Shown here piece by piece: positions 4,669 through 8,639 of a stretch of DNA of 8,639 nt. The stretch covers positions 1 through 8,639 of the forward strand of contig JAESUI010000326.1 of the NCBI GenBank assembly GCA_016763135.1. Direction: 5' to 3'. Source of the stretch: Flavobacteriales bacterium (GTDB taxonomy: Bacteria; Bacteroidota; Bacteroidia; Flavobacteriales_E; Vicingaceae). Under the pieces are notes generated by a model, which saw only the letters and a list, made by a program, of their open reading frames with translations, was not told where the DNA came from and ran no database searches. Within the stretch, counting starts at the first letter, position 1. Each line of letters begins with the position of its first letter. Position numbers and translations under genes: made by a program.

Positions 4669-6743
4669 TGGAACAACCGAAAAAACAAAAAAATAAATTT
4701 TCATTAGGAGGTAGCTCAAAAAAACCTTCTAACTTTTACTGGATATATGCAGTAATTGGTTTAGCTTTAATTGTACTTCAATTCTTTAGTTACGGAAGTG
4801 CATCAACTACTATTACTGAAGCTGAATTTGAGCAAATGGTTGTAAATAATTATGTTCAAGAAGTCCTTGTCATCAAAAACAAAAGAGAGGTTCGAATAAC
4901 GCTTACCAAAGACGCAACTCAGCTTGATGAATATAGAGAAAGAATTAAGGCTCCTCTAATTTCTTCAGGTCAAAACCGAGGCCCTCATTTTTATTTTGAA
5001 TACTTTTCTGAAGATGGTTTTTATGAAGACTTGAAAGGCTATGCTGAAAAAAACGACTTAAAATACAATGTAACCACTGAAGAAGATTGGTTTGGAGGAT
5101 TATTAGGATTATTATTCCCTATTATTATTATTGTTGCCATATGGATGTTTTTGATGAGAAGAATGGGTGGTGGAGCTGGAGGTGGAGCTGGGCAAATCTT
5201 TAGCATAGGTAAATCTAAAGCTAAATTATTTGATAAAGAAAATGCAACTAAGACAACTTTTGATGATGTTGCTGGATTAGAAGGGGCTAAAGAAGAAGTT
5301 CAGGAAATAGTAGACTTTTTAAAAAAACCAGAAAAATACACTAAACTTGGAGCGAAAATTCCAAGAGGAGCTTTATTGATTGGCCCTCCAGGGACAGGAA
5401 AAACATTATTAGCGAGAGCTGTAGCTGGTGAAGCTCAGGTCCCTTTCTTTTCTTTATCAGGTTCAGACTTTGTTGAAATGTTTGTGGGTGTTGGAGCATC
5501 AAGAGTTAGAGATTTATTTAAACAAGCAAAAGATAAAGCCCCTTCTATTATATTTATAGATGAAATTGATGCTATTGGTAGAGCTAGAGGAAAAGGTGCT
5601 ATGCAAGGCGGAAATGATGAAAGAGAAAATACGCTCAACCAACTCTTAACAGAAATGGATGGCTTTGGTACAAATACAGGAGTAATTGTTTTAGCTGCGA
5701 CCAACAGAGCTGATGTTTTAGATAGAGCATTGGTTAGACCTGGAAGATTTGACAGACAAATTCATGTTGACTTACCAGAATTAAATGAGCGTGAAGAGAT
5801 TTTTGAAGTTCATCTTAAGCCAATAAAAATCGATAAAACAGTTGATGTAAAGTTTTTAGCAAAACAAACACCAGGGTTTTCTGGTGCTGATATTGCTAAT
5901 ATTTGTAACGAAGCAGCTTTAATTGCAGCAAGAAATGATAAAAATAAAGTTGGAAAACAAGAATTTTTAGATGCTGTAGATAGAATTATTGGTGGACTTG
6001 AAAAGAAAAATAAAATTATTTCTGATTATGAAAGAAAAGCCATTGCTTACCATGAAGCTGGACATGCCGCAGTAAGTTGGTTAGTTAAATATGCCTCTCC
6101 TTTAATTAAGGTTACTATTATTCCGAGAGGAAGATCATTAGGTGCTGCTTGGTATTTACCAGAAGAAAGGCAAATAACTACTACTGAACAGTTATTAGAT
6201 GAAATGTGTGCTGCCCTTGGAGGAAGAGCCGCAGAAGAAATTGTTTTTGGAAAAATATCTACTGGAGCTCTTAGTGACCTAGAAAAAGTAACCAAACAAG
6301 CTTATGCTATGGTCAGCATCTATGGCCTTAGTGATAAACTAGGAAACATTAGCTATTACGATTCTTCGGGACAAAATGAATATTCTTTTTCTAAGCCATA
6401 CAGTGAAAAAACGGCTGAATTAATTGATGAAGAAGCAAAAAAGATGATTGATATTTCTTACCAAAGAGCACTCAAAATTCTTACAGAAAATAAAGATAAA
6501 CTAACTTTATTGGCTGATAAGCTTTTAGAAAAAGAAGTGATTTTTAGAGATGATTTAGAATTGATTTTTGGGAAAAGCAGGTTTGAAGAAGAACTAAAAG
6601 AAGAAAAAAAAATCTCTAAGAAAAAACCAGCAAAAAAAAATAGTGCTGAGACTATTGACACTAGAGTTTCTGAAGAAGTTGATATGACCGAAGATGAAAA
6701 ACCTGACACCAATTCTGAGGATGCTCCCGAAGAAAAAAGCTAA
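4668..6743 (+). CDS. ftsH: ATP-dependent zinc metalloprotease FtsH
   Basis: A 691-residue membrane-anchored AAA+ protease that forms hexamers and degrades misfolded membrane proteins and selected cytoplasmic regulators. In order: TM1 at 24-40, an extracytoplasmic domain of about 100 residues, TM2 at 143-163, a glycine-rich linker (167-175), Walker A GPPGTGKT at 239-246, pore loop FVGVG at 272-276, Walker B with D298-E299, the second region of homology at 345-363 with arginine fingers R357 and R360, and the protease site HEAGH at 462-466 (E463 catalytic; H462 and H466 zinc ligands). D537 in TGALSDLEKV is the likely third zinc ligand. From about 640 the tail is low-complexity, first Lys/Glu-rich and then acidic, and is encoded partly by two 9-A runs. 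The start overlaps the rsfS stop by one base. All catalytic residues are present. Confidence 0.97.
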   Translation: MEQPKKQKNKFSLGGSSKKPSNFYWIYAVIGLALIVLQFFSYGSASTTITEAEFEQMVVNNYVQEVLVIKNKREVRITLTKDATQLDEYRERIKAPLISSGQNRGPHFYFEYFSEDGFYEDLKGYAEKNDLKYNVTTEEDWFGGLLGLLFPIIIIVAIWMFLMRRMGGGAGGGAGQIFSIGKSKAKLFDKENATKTTFDDVAGLEGAKEEVQEIVDFLKKPEKYTKLGAKIPRGALLIGPPGTGKTLLARAVAGEAQVPFFSLSGSDFVEMFVGVGASRVRDLFKQAKDKAPSIIFIDEIDAIGRARGKGAMQGGNDERENTLNQLLTEMDGFGTNTGVIVLAATNRADVLDRALVRPGRFDRQIHVDLPELNEREEIFEVHLKPIKIDKTVDVKFLAKQTPGFSGADIANICNEAALIAARNDKNKVGKQEFLDAVDRIIGGLEKKNKIISDYERKAIAYHEAGHAAVSWLVKYASPLIKVTIIPRGRSLGAAWYLPEERQITTTEQLLDEMCAALGGRAAEEIVFGKISTGALSDLEKVTKQAYAMVSIYGLSDKLGNISYYDSSGQNEYSFSKPYSEKTAELIDEEAKKMIDISYQRALKILTENKDKLTLLADKLLEKEVIFRDDLELIFGKSRFEEELKEEKKISKKKPAKKNSAETIDTRVSEEVDMTEDEKPDTNSEDAPEEKS

Positions 6744-6745
6744 CT

Positions 6746-6958
6746 GTGTCTAACTGGGTAATTATATATAAAAGTAACAACCCCAATCAATCAGAGATTG
6801 TTAAATCTGTTTTAGAAGATAATGACATTGATGTTGTAATCGTTGATAAAATGGACTCTATGCACAAACATTTAATGAATGCCGAAATAGAATTGCACAT
6901 TAAACCCGAAGATGTCATAAAAGCTAAATACATTATTTCTAAAAACTCACTTCAATAA
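6746..6958 (+). CDS. Small DUF2007-family protein
   Basis: A 70-residue protein of the DUF2007 type (labelled a putative signal-transducing protein in domain databases, without firm function). It shows the family layout: WVIIYKSNNPNQSEIVKSVLEDNDID, a ferredoxin-like beta-alpha-beta start, then VVIVDKMDS, then the strand IELHIKPEDVIKAKYII. No signal peptide or membrane segment, so cytoplasmic. The start is GTG at 6746, two bases after the ftsH stop; the first in-frame ATG (residue 36) would remove half the fold, so GTG is required. cdsA starts 3 bases after its stop, so the gene is firmly inside the ftsH-cdsA transcript. Similar proteins are short and act perhaps by binding a partner or metabolite; this is inference. 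Confidence 0.8.
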   Translation: MSNWVIIYKSNNPNQSEIVKSVLEDNDIDVVIVDKMDSMHKHLMNAEIELHIKPEDVIKAKYIISKNSLQ

Positions 6959-6961
6959 CAG

Positions 6962-7780
6962 ATGTTAACTAGAGCAATCACAGGGGTTTTATTCATCGTT
7001 ACAATAGTAGCAGGAATTTATTTTAATTCCATTATTGCTATGGGCTTATTTACGCTAATAGTTCTTCTAGGGATTGATGAATTTTATGGCCTTGTGAAAA
7101 AATCTAAGGAAATTAAACCGATCAAATTTTTAGGGACATTAGCTGGGGTATCACTTATGATCATATTAGGATTGTTAAGCCAAGGAGAAGTTCAGTTCAA
7201 ATATATTTTCATTCCTATCATCATGATGTTCTTTATTTTTATTGTTGAGCTATATCGAAAAAAGAGCGCTCCTTTCGTAAATATTGCTTTTACCGTTTTA
7301 GGAGCAATATATGTGGCTATTCCATTCGCTATGCTATTCGATTTGGGTTATTATTCTAATACTGGAATTCTTAGTGAATATAGTTTCCAGATTATTTTAG
7401 GCTTCTTCTTATTATTATGGATGAATGATACTGGTGCGTACCTTTCTGGAAGGTTTTTTGGAAAACATAAACTATTCGAACGGATTTCTCCTAAAAAAAC
7501 GTGGGAAGGTAGTATAGGTGGTGGAATTGTAACCCTTGCCCTTGCCTATATCTTATCTATCTATTTCACCAACCTTAGCCTCACCAATTGGATGATTCTG
7601 GGGTTTATTATAGCTGTTTTTGGAGGATTAGGTGATTTGGTAGAATCAATGCTCAAAAGGAGCTTAAACATTAAAGACTCTGGCAAATTACTACCTGGAC
7701 ATGGTGGTATACTGGATCGTTTTGATGGCTTATTACTTTCGGTTCCTTTTGTCTATTCTTATTTGCAATTGATAAGTTAG
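6962..7780 (+). CDS. cdsA: Phosphatidate cytidylyltransferase (CDP-diacylglycerol synthase)
   Basis: A 272-residue polytopic membrane enzyme that makes CDP-diacylglycerol from CTP and phosphatidic acid, the branch point for all phospholipids here. About seven or eight hydrophobic segments run from residue 5 to the end. The CDP-DAG synthase signature is complete: S229, K232-R233, K238-D239, PGHGG at 245-249, D252-R253 and D255. Upstream are also NDTGAY at 155-160 (D156) and SPKKTWEG at 176-183, both conserved in the family. Length is typical. The ATG at 6962 lies 3 bases after the DUF2007 stop. The C-terminal codons contain the -33 element proposed for psd, and the -7 box follows the stop directly, so psd can be transcribed independently of this operon. 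Confidence 0.96.
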   Translation: MLTRAITGVLFIVTIVAGIYFNSIIAMGLFTLIVLLGIDEFYGLVKKSKEIKPIKFLGTLAGVSLMIILGLLSQGEVQFKYIFIPIIMMFFIFIVELYRKKSAPFVNIAFTVLGAIYVAIPFAMLFDLGYYSNTGILSEYSFQIILGFFLLLWMNDTGAYLSGRFFGKHKLFERISPKKTWEGSIGGGIVTLALAYILSIYFTNLSLTNWMILGFIIAVFGGLGDLVESMLKRSLNIKDSGKLLPGHGGILDRFDGLLLSVPFVYSYLQLIS

Positions 7781-7794
7781 AATTATTATTTTTG
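7762..7794 (+). promoter_or_regulatory. Putative psd promoter overlapping the end of cdsA
   Basis: TTTG at 7762-7765 and TATTTTTG at 7787-7794 are separated by 21 bases, close to the spacing of Bacteroidota vegetative promoters (-33 TTTG, -7 TAnnTTTG). The -7 box is followed by CACCT, giving the same TTTGCACCT string as at pyrE. It ends 18 bases before the psd ATG at 7813, predicting a leader of about a dozen bases. This is the best-formed promoter in the window because both elements are present. Confidence 0.6.
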
Positions 7795-7812
7795 CACCTT
7801 AATATTTCATCT

Positions 7813-8478
7813 ATGAAATTTCATAAAGAAGGAATTCCTTCACTTATTATTACCATACTATTTATTGCAATATTAAATGCTGTACTATATTTCTTTTTGC
7901 AGGATTATGCAATTATTAGGATAATTGGCTATAGCATATCAGGCTTTCTATTAATTACTATCCTACAATTTTTTAGAAGTCCAAATAGGGATTTCACTCC
8001 TAAAGAAGGTGAAATTATTTCTCCAGCAGATGGCACTGTAGTTGTTATTGAAGAAGTTGAAGAAACAGAATATTTTAATGATAAACGTATACAAGTATCT
8101 GTTTTCATGTCTCCAGTTAATGTTCATATAAATAGATACCCTATAAGTGGAGTATTAAAATACTACAAATACCATCCTGGCTTATATTTAGTTGCATGGC
8201 ACCCTAAATCATCATCAGAAAATGAAAGGACAACCATTGTTGTTGAAGATGAAAAAGGAAGGCGTGTGTTGTATAGACAAATTGCAGGAGCCCTTGCCAG
8301 AAGAATTGTATTTTTTGGGAAAGAAGGAAATTCCGTTAACCAAACTGATGAATGTGGATTTATTAAATTCGGATCTAGGGTAGATTTATTATTACCCTTA
8401 GATGTTGAATTAAACGTTAAATTAAATGAAAAAGTAAAAGGTGGTATTACTTCACTTGCAAAATTTAACACTATTTAA
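7813..8478 (+). CDS. psd: Phosphatidylserine decarboxylase proenzyme, short (PSD-A) type
   Basis: A 221-residue proenzyme that cleaves itself to form a pyruvoyl cofactor and then converts phosphatidylserine to phosphatidylethanolamine at the membrane. Two hydrophobic segments (9-29 and 33-54) anchor it. SPADG at 70-74 carries the likely catalytic D73, MSPVNVHINR at 100-109 carries H105, and FGSR near the end carries the cleavage point between G187 and S188, as in the short family (E. coli has LGST). Cleavage would give a beta chain of 187 and an alpha chain of 34 residues with S188 becoming pyruvoyl. The ATG at 7813 is chosen over an in-frame TTG at 7792 because that TTG is inside the -7 promoter box. 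Assignment of D73 and H105 is by family analogy. The gene lies 32 bp after cdsA; the phosphatidylserine synthase is not in the window. Confidence 0.95.
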   Translation: MKFHKEGIPSLIITILFIAILNAVLYFFLQDYAIIRIIGYSISGFLLITILQFFRSPNRDFTPKEGEIISPADGTVVVIEEVEETEYFNDKRIQVSVFMSPVNVHINRYPISGVLKYYKYHPGLYLVAWHPKSSSENERTTIVVEDEKGRRVLYRQIAGALARRIVFFGKEGNSVNQTDECGFIKFGSRVDLLLPLDVELNVKLNEKVKGGITSLAKFNTI

Positions 8479-8543
8479 CAAAGATATCCTGTTCCTATTG
8501 CTTAATTTAGTCACCAGTTAACAACCCTTAAAAATCAGGTATT

Positions 8544-8639
8544 ATGAAAAAATTATTATTGGTATTCGCACTTATTGGATTCATTGCTACTACAAGTTAT
8601 GCTTCTACAACAATCACAAAAACTAGTTCAGAAATTAAA
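8544..8639 (+). CDS. N-terminus of an unidentified secreted protein (3' end outside window)
   Basis: The first 32 codons of an open frame beginning with ATG at 8544 and running off the window. Residues 1-20 form a classic Sec signal peptide: MKK, a hydrophobic core (LLLVFALIGFIA) and a TSYA cleavage site, followed by STTITKTSSEIK. No Cys follows the cleavage site, so it is not a lipoprotein. It lies 65 bp after psd on the same strand; in that gap TAATTTAG (8503-8510) is one base from a -7 box but has no matching -33 element. I do not recognise the protein, and no function can be given from this fragment. Confidence 0.72.
   Translation, partial: MKKLLLVFALIGFIATTSYASTTITKTSSEIK

Noticed and set aside
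5435..5704. Minus-strand open frame of 89 codons inside ftsH
   Set aside because: It is opposite the highly conserved AAA+ core; its composition (Ser/Pro/Lys-rich) is what the antisense of that core gives, and no promoter box or family match is seen.
8163..8471. Minus-strand open frame of 102 codons opposite psd, and a 63-codon plus-strand frame at 8192-8383
   Set aside because: Both are shadows of psd, which has all catalytic motifs; neither resembles a known protein.
8462..8480. Short direct repeat ATTTAACA twice at the end of psd
   Set aside because: Eight bases in AT-rich sequence, only two copies, partly coding; no sign of a mobile element or attachment site.

Overview
This 8.6 kb window is an AT-rich chromosomal stretch from a member of the Bacteroidota, most likely Flavobacteriia or a close relative. 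The evidence is the gene order (coaD, TlpA-like, NUDIX, pyrE, SRPBCC, birA, rsfS, ftsH, DUF2007, cdsA, psd), the Bacteroidota-type -7 boxes (TAnnTTTG) just upstream of several start codons, the absence of clear Shine-Dalgarno sequences, and protein features such as a biotin ligase without a DNA-binding domain and a short phosphatidylserine decarboxylase. It is a dense housekeeping block. I see no tRNA, rRNA, CRISPR array, insertion sequence, phage gene, attachment site or large repeat, and no stretch over about 120 bp without a gene.

Layout. Bases 1-270 hold the 3' half of coaD (coenzyme A synthesis). A secreted TlpA-like protein follows after 13 bp; its thioredoxin domain has lost both catalytic cysteines (WSxPS instead of WCxxC). 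It meets a NUDIX hydrolase gene tail to tail with an 11-bp overlap. The NUDIX gene and pyrE (pyrimidine synthesis) are divergent with only 8 bp between their start codons, so each probably carries its neighbour's promoter in its own first codons. pyrE is followed by an SRPBCC protein gene, which converges on birA (biotin ligase) with 6 bp between stops. A 119-bp divergent gap leads to a rightward run: rsfS (ribosome silencing), ftsH (membrane AAA+ protease, overlapping rsfS by one base), a DUF2007 protein, and cdsA (CDP-diacylglycerol synthase). psd (phosphatidylethanolamine synthesis) follows with its own promoter inside the end of cdsA. The window ends in the signal peptide of an unidentified secreted protein.

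How the genes fit together. rsfS-ftsH-DUF2007-cdsA-psd links ribosome dormancy, membrane protein quality control and two steps of phospholipid synthesis; the phosphatidylserine synthase joining CdsA to Psd is not in the window. coaD, pyrE and birA are core metabolism of cofactors and nucleotides.

I did not find a convincing new multi-gene system. The points most worth a second look are the cysteine-less TlpA-like protein, the interlocked NUDIX/pyrE promoters, the -7 boxes of pyrE and birA placed so close to ATG that leaderless mRNAs are predicted, and two 9-base A runs in the ftsH tail where slippage would truncate the protein. Three upstream non-ATG starts (2345 minus, 4177 minus, 7792 plus) are replaced here by downstream ATGs. 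In two cases (4177, 7792) the non-ATG codon is part of a putative -7 box; in the third (2345) an in-frame ATG follows two codons later.
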